64,000 nucleotides of DNA from Hymenolepis diminuta (Eukaryota > Platyhelminthes > Cestoda > Cyclophyllidea > Hymenolepididae), in assembly GCA_900708905.1 (NCBI GenBank), contig CAADRB010000008.1, positions 212,100 to 276,099 of the forward strand, given 5' to 3'. A program made the translations under genes and the position numbers. The notes beneath the pieces are model-generated. The model did not search any database. It was not told the origin of the DNA and saw only the letters and a list, made by a program, of their open reading frames with translations. Below are positions 37,801 to 47,940 of the stretch, piece after piece. Numbering within the stretch: the first letter of the stretch is position 1; every line of letters begins with the position of its first letter.

Positions 37801-39475
37801 GGAGGTTTGAACTCTCTTCTTACTTTATTGTCATGTACTTCATAAGCCGAATCAAATCTATTTGATGCCAAGTGGAAGCTTGTGTCTCAAATGATTGAAG
37901 GTGTGAGAGTATGTGATTGTACCACTTCCACCTTGATTTCTGCAAAGTGTTTAAGTCAATAAGAGTTAAAATTTGCATATTTTTTTGCAAAAATTTGCAT
38001 TTTTACATACTCCACAAAAGTATGTTGACCATGACTCAAACACCAACGTAATTTTTCTATCCGTGGAAGTGACATGAGGTTTCTTGTTCATGATTCACTC
38101 TCCACTCCACCGAAAGTCTTAATCATATCCGTGTTATCTCTCTTAGTTTCATTGTTATTGTATAACGCCATAATCAATATTTTTGAACGTGGTTATCCCA
38201 GCAGACCTCTACCATTAGCCACAACGATCTGACCAGTTTAGCTCCCACAAATTTTTAATTGCTCCTTCTTTTCTAGAGGCTAGTAGGCACTAGGACAAAT
38301 TTAAACCATCTTCATGCTTTGATATTAATTTTTTACGTCTTTTGTAACTCTATGAAATCCGGTTAAAATATTCGTTATGCATTTGAAGAGAATTCACGGA
38401 CTTCGTCCATCGAAGCTCCAGTTTTTCCATTATTGTCCTTCTACGCTCGTATATGGATATGAAATCTCGTAAACATTGCAAATATTGGCAAAGCAATACA
38501 GTCAATCATTATTTACCTCACTAAAAATATTCATCCGTCAAAATTGTTATTATCAACAGCGGAATTCAGCTGACATCGAATAACAGCAACGATAGAAGGT
38601 TGGGGGTCAAAAAGACACTGAGAGAAACGTCAAGGTATCGAAGAGTCTCTCTTAATTTGGTTTTTCTACTCAGATTGTATAGTATTTACTAAATGTGCAG
38701 TTCATGTTCCAAAATTCAAACTTCACGATGCGTCCCCTGATTGCAACACATTCATGTCTACGATGTCTGATACTTAACGACTGGTAATATTTATCCAAAA
38801 AGGTCAACTTTGTAGCTTCAATTCATTTTTTCCAGTGATTGAGAAGGCAAATAATCCTATTCCTAGGATAATCCGCATCTTAAGATTTTGGAAGACACCG
38901 ATAATAAAATTTACTACATAGAGAAAATCATCGTTTTCTCATACATAGACAATTATCGTCGGAAAAAGATGGATGACCAATGAGAAGACCAGTGTTTAAG
39001 GTGCAATCAAATATAGGGAAAGAAACCGTTTAATTTTATCAGATAATTGGGACTAAATAAAACATTAACCGGTAAAGAACAATCTTCTATTTGAATGCTC
39101 TCCCAACCAGAATTAACTAGGTTATGCATAAAATACTCCACACTAATTTCGTAAGTTAGTATAGAGATTTAATATGAACTGTTTTTCTTACCCTATAGCT
39201 TTTGAATGACATTACTCTCCCGATTATTTAGACAATAGACACCCCATTCTCTGCCTTTGTCTTCTTCTATTAATTCTATTCAGCCATCCTCTCCCTTCGT
39301 TCTCTCGTTGTGTAAAGAAGTTCCATGGGCACCTTAGGAAAACAGCTGAAGTCTTCCCTATTCATCATTACACTTTAACCGCATTTCTTAACTTACATTA
39401 TGATCCCTGTTTTTATTATCCATATTCTAAAGTAGTCCTTTTAAAGCTAGCTTGAACACATATGTATATTCACTG
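31825..39475. other. Gene-poor stretch
   Basis: No gene is supported. A 95-codon frame at 33064-33351 (+) lies in a slightly GC-richer block with no recognisable domain. A 66-codon frame at 36426-36626 (+) begins with a hydrophobic signal-peptide-like segment and is listed separately. Confidence 0.45.
36426..36626 (+). CDS. Unsupported small ORF with signal-peptide-like N-terminus
   Basis: The ATG opens a frame whose first 22 residues (MIKYLEVEFLIVILFFITL then NYA) are hydrophobic, like a secretory signal. A possible splice donor (AG/GTGCGT) follows at about 36541. It could be the first exon of a small secreted protein whose other exons are too short to see. No homology is recognised, and chance remains the simplest explanation. 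Confidence 0.15.
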   Translation: MIKYLEVEFLIVILFFITLNYAKLSGIDEIHLKQSHFSRCVKQRCRVVLDLTGSQKYSIIFSKIYF

Positions 39476-39483
39476 ACAAATAT

Positions 39484-39687
39484 TTACAAGAGTCCCATCA
39501 TTTGGGCTTCTTTCTTGCGACACTCTTCGAGGAATTCCCGATCAAGTGCAATAATCTTCTCAGGAATGTCAATCTGCCTAGCCATACTTATCTCAAAAAA
39601 CCGTCGAAGGACCACGCGTGTGAAGTTCACATCTGTACGGGGGTTTTCATTGGCAAATTTCCTTACGGCAACCCTTTCCACTTCAGC
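39484..39687 (-). CDS. Unidentified coding-like block, possible terminal exon
   Basis: A 67-68 codon frame with no start codon of its own has a charged, amphipathic composition unlike chance AT-rich translation (for example 'DVNFTRVVLRRFFEIS' and 'IPEKIIALDREFLEECRKKE') and ends MMGLL-stop. A stop lies two codons upstream, with a weak acceptor (ATGTAAG) between, so it would have to be a last exon or a fragment of a retrocopy. I do not recognise the family. Upstream exons on the minus strand would lie between 39.7 and 44 kb, but none is convincing. Confidence 0.35.
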   Translation of the reverse strand, partial: AEVERVAVRKFANENPRTDVNFTRVVLRRFFEISMARQIDIPEKIIALDREFLEECRKKEAQMMGLL

Positions 39688-39689
39688 TT

Positions 39690-42600
39690 ACATGTTTAAA
39701 TCTGTAACGCAAACTCTGATGAACTTTATCATTTTAAAATCATATTAGCTGGTAACATTCTGGGTGTATCTTCACTGTGAGACGAAAAACTGTATTAAAA
39801 ATGCAAACGGTCAGTGTATACCAACTTATGTGTTGAACTTAGTAAATTTTGGTGTACACTTTCTTGTACTTTCAAATGACTTCAGAGGGATTTGTGAAGT
39901 ATGTGATTTTTAAAATGCAAATTAAAACAATTCCTCGTTCTTGGAAACCAACACCAGGAACAATTTTCACCTCCTTACATTTAAAGCTTATCTCGAACCA
40001 AATAGAATACTCTCAAAATATTTTTTAAAAAGATCAAAACTAGCATTGGGAGCTATATAGCTATCTGTGTTTAAAGAAGGAAGGCTCCAAATTTCACTTT
40101 TCCTCCCTTAGTCGATTATTATCAAAAACTATCTACCCACTGTCAAAATTGTGCCTTTAATATGACCTTTTTACATAATGAACTAAGTAAATAAGAAAAT
40201 TTATTTTCTAAATAGAATAGCTACAAAATTACATTGCCTTTATTTCTGGTCTTCTACCAACTTCCCTTTTAATTTACTGTAGCCTTAGAGATTCCCCAGT
40301 GGGCACTTAACAGTGTTGTATTGGTAGTCGCGAATTAGCCCTATGCCAATGTTCAAAGTTAGACTCAAATATGTCTGTTTCCGAATATTGCTTCATGCAA
40401 AATTCCTTTTGATATACACGTGACCGTCGCTGGGAATAAGGACAGGCCACGCTTTTTGGAGTGGTTGAACAAGAGCTGAGTTGTCCGATTTAGGCAAATT
40501 TGGAAAAATCTCATGCCACACTATACTTTAAGATCTCTCCGTAATTTATAATATCCAACAGTTTGATTGAGTTGCAACATTTTTTAGAATATAAATTTGC
40601 TTCCTGGAACTGATTTGCAGAGCAAATATGAATTAAATATGGATAAAGAACAAGATGTGGACTTTTAATTTTGCATTATTGATAAAATTTAATTTTTCAG
40701 TCACTAAATTCTAAATTTGTATTTTAATTTTGCTTAAACTGAGCGTTAAACAACCTTCTTTTAATGCTTTTATAAACTTTAATCACACTCTCCTATCTCA
40801 TCTTAATATCATGCTAATATTTGACAAGTGTCACTTTTATTGAAATCAACTAAAAATACAACAAGTCAGGCAAACAGTTAAGTAAATTAGGGAGGATGAG
40901 AATATTTCTAGTTAGATAGAACCCATCATTAATGAAAAATTGATTTCAAAAATTAATATTAATATTGAAGATATCAAAGAAAAAATCTTCTGACAAGGTG
41001 AAGGAATGAATGGATATATGGATATGAAGCGTTCTAATTTATAACCTCCGTTTAAATGTCAGCTTAATTCGCTAATCAATTTAACACTCTTTCCTTATTC
41101 GTTCCTTATCTGAATCATTCCTCATCCAAAAGGTGCTTTTCAATTTATCTAGGTTGTGTAAAGCCTACGTTTCAGCTTTACTCCGTTAATTGTTTGTTTT
41201 TTTTGGCTTACCAAGCCCAAGGGTACTTTTTTCTCTTGTCTTTTGTTTCAGTTTAAATGTTCTGCATTCAGCGTTTCATATAGTATCTGAGTTCGCAACA
41301 CTGAAAAAGTCAAATACTGGGTTCGTTTTACATCGATATCTCCTAAACTTGGCTCCCCTTTGAAATAGATAAAGGAATGAATCCATAATGAGATAAATTG
41401 AAAAACAAGAGTATCATAGTTACTTTCTACCAAATGCAAAAAATGTTTTACCATTTCCATATCTGACTGTTTTCACAATATATTTGGTACCGAATTTGAT
41501 TAACCAATTTGATTAGAAATAATCCGAGTAAGCTACCAAATAGTCTGTCCATTAAGAACCGAAGCATGATTGACTGATCAGTGCAATAATAATAGTAGAA
41601 TTAATAAGCGGATGAAGTTGAAAAGGGGACATATGCAGGTTAGCTGGTACGCATGTTTATCAGACCCATATTCAACAAAGCGCATTTGATTGCCACTGAT
41701 ATAAATTGTCCTAATTTTGCACAAAATTTACGCAAATCACAGAGGTGATGTAATAAATCCAGCCCATTTGGTAAGTTCACATCATTGCATCAAGCATAGA
41801 GCACATAATATTGCAAGAAGAACCATCTAGAGCTCCGATTTGCCAACTCAAGGGGAAAACCTTCAGAATAGTATAAGCTGTCATTGTCAATAGTTAGCAA
41901 CTGGATCACAAATTGAATCAATCTCATTTTGCTTTGTTTCAAGTCCCTATTTTTTTATTATTTATGGCGACACTAAATATTTAAATGGCGGGTCCTGGTA
42001 AATTGAACCAATGGTAATTACCAATAGTGATCACAACAGGCAATAGAATGTAATACTTCGTATATGGATCAATTATCTAACGCATCTTTCCCACTGATTT
42101 ATTATTGAATGTATTCTGTTTCATATTTGATCAAAATTCCGGGGATTTTTTAATCTACGGATGTCAAATTTATTTAACGATAGAGTTTTCATTGTTCCTT
42201 CTTCTTCAATCATTAATCAATATTGCTGATAACATTCGCAATTCTGCACCGCTTTTGCATTTTTGATGCCCGATATTGATTTTACGTATTTGCTTTTGTT
42301 TCATGGATTATAAAATTGGTCATTTTAATAACTAATCCGTAAACGGACAGCCGTTAGCAGTCCGATTTAGTACTACTGATTGCGAAAGAAATCGACTTAA
42401 GTTAATTTGTATCTTATACAAGTCTACAGTTATTTCAACAGTTCTGTAATTTAAGACTTTTGAAATGGCGCCACCATCCAACCTTATACATTTGATCTAT
42501 CCCGTGTTTAAACTTTCTTTTAAAATCAGATAAGTTTGAACCCATTTGTGAAATATAGGAAAAGAACGCAAAATAAAACCATAATTACAAAAGAGTGCGA

Positions 42601-43990
42601 TCTTTTATCTTCCAAAACCATTATTTATACCAATTTTTTACCAATCGCCTGAAAAAACACAACGCTCTCAAACCAGTTTCAGGATTGAAATTCTGCAATT
42701 TCGCTGTCCCCTCCCCTCAGTATATGTTATAGTGAAAGTTTTGCATGGCGCTAAACAAAGGGCTTTTTTAAACAGACGTTTCGATAAATGAGAATAATTT
42801 TAACTCACTGTTATGAAAAAACAACATACTATATAGAAATTGTAAACAGTAGAACTGGAATACTTTTAACAGTTTCTATCAACTTAGGCAATTATTATAG
42901 ATGTATACAGTCGTGTATAATGAATCAGTCTGTGGAATTAGATTTCCCAAGAAAATAAACTAAACATTTTTTACACATTTCAATGGGCATTTTTCATTTT
43001 AAGACCGAATTTAAGTAATGTAGATTAATGATGAACTTTGTTCTTTAAAATCACACTTACACAAGTCGTGCGCTTAATATGACGCCACAAATACCAAAAA
43101 ATAATCGATTTTTTCTCCAAATAATAGTAAAAATCCCAAATTTCACCCAGCATCAATTTCAAAAAAGCCATAGAACCAACGTGATGTATATATTCTCCGT
43201 CTTTGTTATTAGTTCTAAAGAGAAATTAGCCATTTAAACAAGAGCACCAACATTGAGATACCACAACCAAACACTCAATCTGTTCAAGTAGTCAATTAAC
43301 TCTACAGATCACGAAAATAAGCTATCAATTAGAGAACTAGGATCCAACGAACTATGCCAATTAAGTAAAAACTGTACAACCTAGTGAACTTAGTATTCAA
43401 ACAAAGACTGACTTTATTCCCAATTCTACTAGTTCCCTACATCTTTCGGCCGTTATTGGAATGTGTACTGTTCTTTGTATTGGGATACTTTTCATAGTAA
43501 AAATTGAAAAATTTTGCTTGGTTGTAAGTGACAGTGATAGTACTTTCCAGTGTCAACATCTTTTAATACACAAATGGTTTGTATATTGCAATCATTTCTA
43601 GTTAAAAGATTTACCTCTGAACAGTAATTTTAACTTATGGACTACATTCACGGTAATCAGCATTGCTAGATAAAAAGAAACAAATCTTTTCCAAGAAAGA
43701 TTAAATTAACAATTTATAGTTAGATATTCATGAAATTTGCATATTCGTTAAAATGTGATAGATGGCAGCCGTTGATTTGAATAATTTTGACCAGCTTGCG
43801 GAAGTTTGCTTAATTCCATGTAACTACTGATTTTTGAGACTTGTTGCTATTTTGGGAGACTAATAGAGTCATAACAAGTATATTATATTGAAAAGAAACA
43901 TTTTCAAATGAATGCTAATTATATTCAAAGTTTACATTAAAAAAAATCGCGTAAATTAAAGTCTCAGAACAATATCTTCTACTTCTCCTT
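39690..43990. other. Gene-poor stretch
   Basis: No gene is supported. Around 40330-40520 the composition is less AT-rich, and minus-strand frames look somewhat protein-like for about 45 codons, but no family is recognised. Confidence 0.45.
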
Positions 43991-44001
43991 GAGAATGTTC
44001 A

Positions 44002-45812
44002 TTAGCATTCATAGATGTCATCGTAATGCCTGTCAACTAACTGTCCCTTGTATGGGCTGTGGTTAATTCCGAATGAGAATTTTGGCGATTGAGGTTTTGT
44101 CAGGGTCACCTGAAAAGGAAATGCCAGGTTTAAGTCTACTTAATTTTTGCTAGTAGACATGCTAACAGACAACGTACTTTTGTGTTGTCATAAGCAGCTG
44201 GTCCTGGCGATCTATCAGCGACATTTTCCTTTGGCAATTGAGCTCCCATTGTGTATTTAGGTGCTGCAGTTTTGATGACATCAGGTGAACCGAGTGCATA
44301 TTCTGCTGGTCCAGGAGTTGTCTAGGAGAAAAAGATGCGTTTCTTAGTTTAATCTTGATATTTTAAATTTTATAAGGGTTTCTAGGAGAAAAGTATCTCA
44401 CCTCGATATTTTTGCGTCCCGTTCTGCCCGCTATGCTATACTGAGGGGCCGATGGCTTTTCACTCAAAATGTCTGGTGCGGGAAGAGAGTAAGCGTTTGG
44501 GCCTATAAATTTGTTAAATCAATTAAGACTTTTCATTGGTCTTCAAAAAATGATAATAAATATCTGAGGTGGAAAAACCGACCATTCTAGTTAATCAACT
44601 GCGCGATAAGCACTGAACATCATGGGTAAGAATTTGCCCGGTAGTAATGGAGAGAAATCATGAATTTCAATTTTCGGAAAGTGATTCAGTCAACTACTTA
44701 TTACATAAATAATGTAGAAGCCAAATCCAAAAATTAAGTGCAGTAAAACTCTTTCGACACTTTGGCCTTATTCTATACATTTTTTCAATCGTCCCTTTTC
44801 TACCCCGTATTGAAGTTCACTATAACCTGAGTTCAGTTGCCTTGCTAAAGTGAAAATTAATAAATAATTAACCGTTCGTTGGTTATAATAATAAATAATA
44901 ATGTCTGATATCAAATATCTTGTTTACTAAAAAATGTTAAGTAAAAATGTTAATCAAAGTAAAATCTCTATTTTCCATGACAAAATCTGAAATACCTACA
45001 TCTTTTCTTAATCTGAATTCCCCCCTTATTTTGTGCCTACATGCTTAATTCCAACAGTTCTACTTAAATAATCTAAATACCTGTGTGATTCTATCTTGTT
45101 TATTAGCTAAGCTGTCGCTTGTTTTGCAAATGAAAACCGATTTCCTTCAAAAACATACTCTATACATGTATCACTAACGGTCCAGCTTTGTTTAAGTACA
45201 TCTCTTTACCTAGTTTCTCGTCACTTTGTAGACACCTGTGAGTTTTTTGAATGAATCACTATGTTTTAAACACACTCTTTGAAGTCAAATTATTGGTATA
45301 CTATACCCAATAATAAACTTTGGAAACAATCTTAAGAACTAATAATAATTCCGATAAATGTACTCACCAGGAGTTGGATTCTTGTTAGAAATATCAGGTC
45401 TTAAACCAAACTTGTATTCAGGTGATTTTGGTAGAACTGTACTGAAATTGGGGAGATATTCGGCAGGTCCTGGACTTGAAGAAGTATCTGTTTTATCAGT
45501 TCGATATTTGAGAGTATAGCTAGGTCCAAGAAATTCTCCACGAGTAGTCATCTTTGGATTCTGAGCATAAGCAGCCGGACCTGGACTACATTCACCTGGT
45601 TTATGAAGCTTGGTTCGATGTCCAAATGAATATGAGGGAGCTTTGTAGTGAATACTCTCGAAATCATGGCCTTTTTCGCCGACCAAAGTTGGAAGTTTGT
45701 AGATGGGGCCTGGTGAAGAGAACATTGCACTAATAGGAGCTCGAGGTTTTGTGTAGGGATAGTCCAAATTAGCGGAACTCATTACATTCTTTATCTCATT
45801 TTTGTCTGTCAT
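44002..45812 (-). CDS. ODF3: ODF3-like sperm-tail PG-rich repeat protein (265 aa)
   Basis: This is a structural protein of sperm flagella and cilia in the outer dense fiber 3 / CIMAP family. The coding exons (minus) are 45812-45368, 44502-44402, 44321-44178 and 44109-44002, with GT-AG introns and consistent phases. Sperm-tail PG-rich repeats are visible as SPGPIYKLP, SPGPAAYAQN, SPGPAEYLPN, TPGPNAYSLP, TPGPAEYALG and SPGPAAYDNT, spaced 30-45 residues apart. The C-terminus carries FSFGINHSPYKGQLV, as in family members. The length is close to the roughly 250 aa of vertebrate ODF3. The start is the first ATG in the frame, with stops upstream in the same exon. The first intron is 865 nt and the others 68-80 nt. 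Testis expression is expected from family knowledge and cannot be seen in the sequence. Confidence 0.9.
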
Positions 45813-45859
45813 TTATAACTCGCTTTTTGGAAATTAGAAGTTTTCCTTAACACCACGTT

Positions 45860-47100
45860 TAATTATTGATTAATATGACCAGGTGTCTAGGGGAACATGA
45901 ATTTGTGATATTCAGCTGATCAAATGTATGATTTGACGAGCAGCAAATTATGAGAATTTTATGGGAAAAATCATTATGATCGTTCAACTGTCCAAGCCAA
46001 ACTGGTTGATTTAATATACCGTTCCTCTTTACTCTTTTAACTGACTTAGTGGTCGACAAGTCTGGTTTGAGCTAGTTTCTTTAAGTCATTTCTTTGTGTT
46101 CAATCATATTCAACTTTGCAGTATTTATGTCTCGTATTTTCAAATAATCTCCCAAGGTTGCATTACTCTACTGATATTAAGATAGGTCTTAGCCTAGAAG
46201 ATGCACTTCAAGATGAAGAAAACTATGATGGTACTCTTTCCTTCTGCATGAACTCAATTACCAAAAGACAGGAATGAGACGAAGTTGGTGTTAGGGTATT
46301 TATGACCATCAAGCTGTCTGAAAGGAAAGCTCACAACCTAGGCATTAGATATCAGAGGAAATTGATAAATTGCTTAGGACCGAGGGTTGAATCTTAAATA
46401 TAAACATATAAAGAAGGGGAAAAGTTTAATACGAATGGAATATGACGCTAAATTTGATTCGTTTAGTGTTAATCGATGAAGGGTTGGAAATAGTTCATAA
46501 AATGATATATTAACGTAAATTTATCACCCGTTTAAATAAATGAGTGCTTTCTTGATTTTTAAATGAAAGACTTACGATAGAATGGAAAATCATTACGCTT
46601 TAGATGAAAACTAAAATCACTAGAAATTGATACTGGTAAGGTCCGATGAAGATAGAATTTTTGTCACCACCTATTCTTTTAATCTTGGTCAATTTCTGAT
46701 ATGTAATTTCTTGATATCGGACAATGTTGATTTGTTCAGTAAGACATGAGGTTTCGAAAACATAAACGCAAACCTCCGCCCTTATAAATCGCCATCTAGC
46801 AATTTTCGCTCAATAGCCATCATCCAAACAGAGCACCCTATACAGATCTCAAACAAAATCGTCAATTACACCTCCGATTTTATAAAATCTCTTTTAATAC
46901 TATAATATTCAAATTCCACTTTCATCTCCATCCCGTAAATGTTACATTGAAACACATCCTATTCTTAATTTTGACTTGATATTCTTGATTCATTCTTTAC
47001 GGTTCCGTCAAATATCCTGGTGTCCAATTCAGTTCTATTTCCTATTCATCATACTAACTTGAAGGAAAAATTTTTGTAATATAAACATTTTCTATTAACA
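45860..47100. other. Intergenic stretch between ODF3-like gene and KIAA1143-like gene
   Basis: It holds no supported gene. A 66-codon minus-strand frame (46059-45859) ends 47 nt before the ODF3-like start codon and may be leader sequence or chance. Confidence 0.45.
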
Positions 47101-47136
47101 TAAAAGTCATCTATGTACATAAAAAGCAAAAAAGCG

Positions 47137-47142
47137 TTTATT
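47137..47142 (-). terminator. Poly(A) signal of the KIAA1143-like gene
   Basis: AATAAA on the minus strand lies 3 nt after the TAG stop (47148-47146). The 3' untranslated region would be very short. Confidence 0.6.
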
Positions 47143-47145
47143 ATT

Positions 47146-47788
47146 CTAGTCGTCTTCCTCTTCTTCATCAAGGCTAAATGAGAGAGTTCCCCCGGGGTTT
47201 TCATTCTTTTTCCCTCTCTCTTTAAGTTTCTCAAATTTCTTACTATGCTCTGAATCTTTCTTTTTCTTGGCTTTATCTTCACTTTTCTTCGACTGTTTAG
47301 CCTTGGGTCTACAGAAAAGTATCTTCCCTAAAATAAAAAAAAAGTTATAAAATATAGTCTACTAGCAATAGAATAACTAGGGACGTTATTTTGAGTTCCC
47401 TTACCAGCGTTCTCAGCCTCTATTTCTTCAGGAGTTCGCTCATCCTTAGGTTTATCGGAATCACTTCCGTCTTTTCCCCTTAAATATTTAACAAGATTCT
47501 TTTGAACGTATTCACTGGCTTCTTCTTCGCTTACACCAATCCCAGCGACAACTTGCGGGGCCTCGTCTTCTCTGTCACGAAAATCGTCATCGTTGTCAAA
47601 TTGAATTCGACTTCTCATCTGTCAATTCAAATCAAATGACTGGGAAATACATGTACCACTTATATGAATCAAAATGGATTACCGCTAACCTTATTTTCAA
47701 TAGTTGCTTCCGGTTTCATCCCGGATTGCTCCCGGAAACGTTTAATAAAGGCCGGTTCCTCGGCTGGAATGGCTTCGATTTGTCGCTT
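47146..47788 (-). CDS. KIAA1143: KIAA1143-like (DUF4604) protein, start codon probably supplied by spliced leader
   Basis: Exons (minus) are 47788-47690, 47618-47405 and 47327-47146, giving 164 encoded residues. The N-terminus (AEEPAFIKRF) matches the conserved start of human KIAA1143. The middle (DREDEAPQVV) and the end (GKILFCRPK, then lysine-rich, then LSFSLDEEEED) follow the same plan. The function of this small, charged, probably nuclear protein is poorly known. No in-frame ATG precedes the conserved block: an in-frame TAA lies 12 codons upstream of the exon, and the next ATG is inside the block at codon 24. The first codon, AAG (47788-47786), follows a splice acceptor directly (CCCTAAG). 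A leader ending in AUG would give M-K-R-Q-I-E-A-I-P-A-E-E-P-A-F in frame, close to the human start. It sits 152 nt behind IGBP1 on the same strand. Confidence 0.8.
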
Positions 47789-47811
47789 CTTAGGGATATA
47801 AATCAGAAAAA
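47789..47811 (-). promoter_or_regulatory. Candidate spliced-leader trans-splice acceptor
   Basis: A pyrimidine-rich run (TTTTTCTGATTTATATCCCTAAG on the minus strand, given by position) ends in AG at 47790-47789, immediately before the first codon of the KIAA1143-like frame. It lies about 90 nt after an AATAAA. Poly(A) signal, short spacer, acceptor is the arrangement of internal operon genes in trans-splicing animals. Confidence 0.6.
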
Positions 47812-47877
47812 TCGATTTGCTATGAAATTAATTTAAGTAGTTGAGGGTAAAACAGGAGTCCAATCGAGTAGAATAGA

Positions 47878-47883
47878 TTTATT
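47878..47883 (-). terminator. Poly(A) signal of IGBP1, within the intercistronic region
   Basis: AATAAA on the minus strand lies 57 nt after the IGBP1 TGA stop and about 90 nt before the downstream acceptor. Confidence 0.65.
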
Positions 47884-47940
47884 TTGATTATCTTAACACA
47901 AAGTAAAGAAGAGTGGGGATGAGGTAACGGCCAGATGACA

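Noticed and set aside
45859..46059. 66-codon frame just upstream of the ODF3-like gene
   Set aside because: It is out of continuity with the gene, lacks a domain, and its position fits leader or intergenic sequence.
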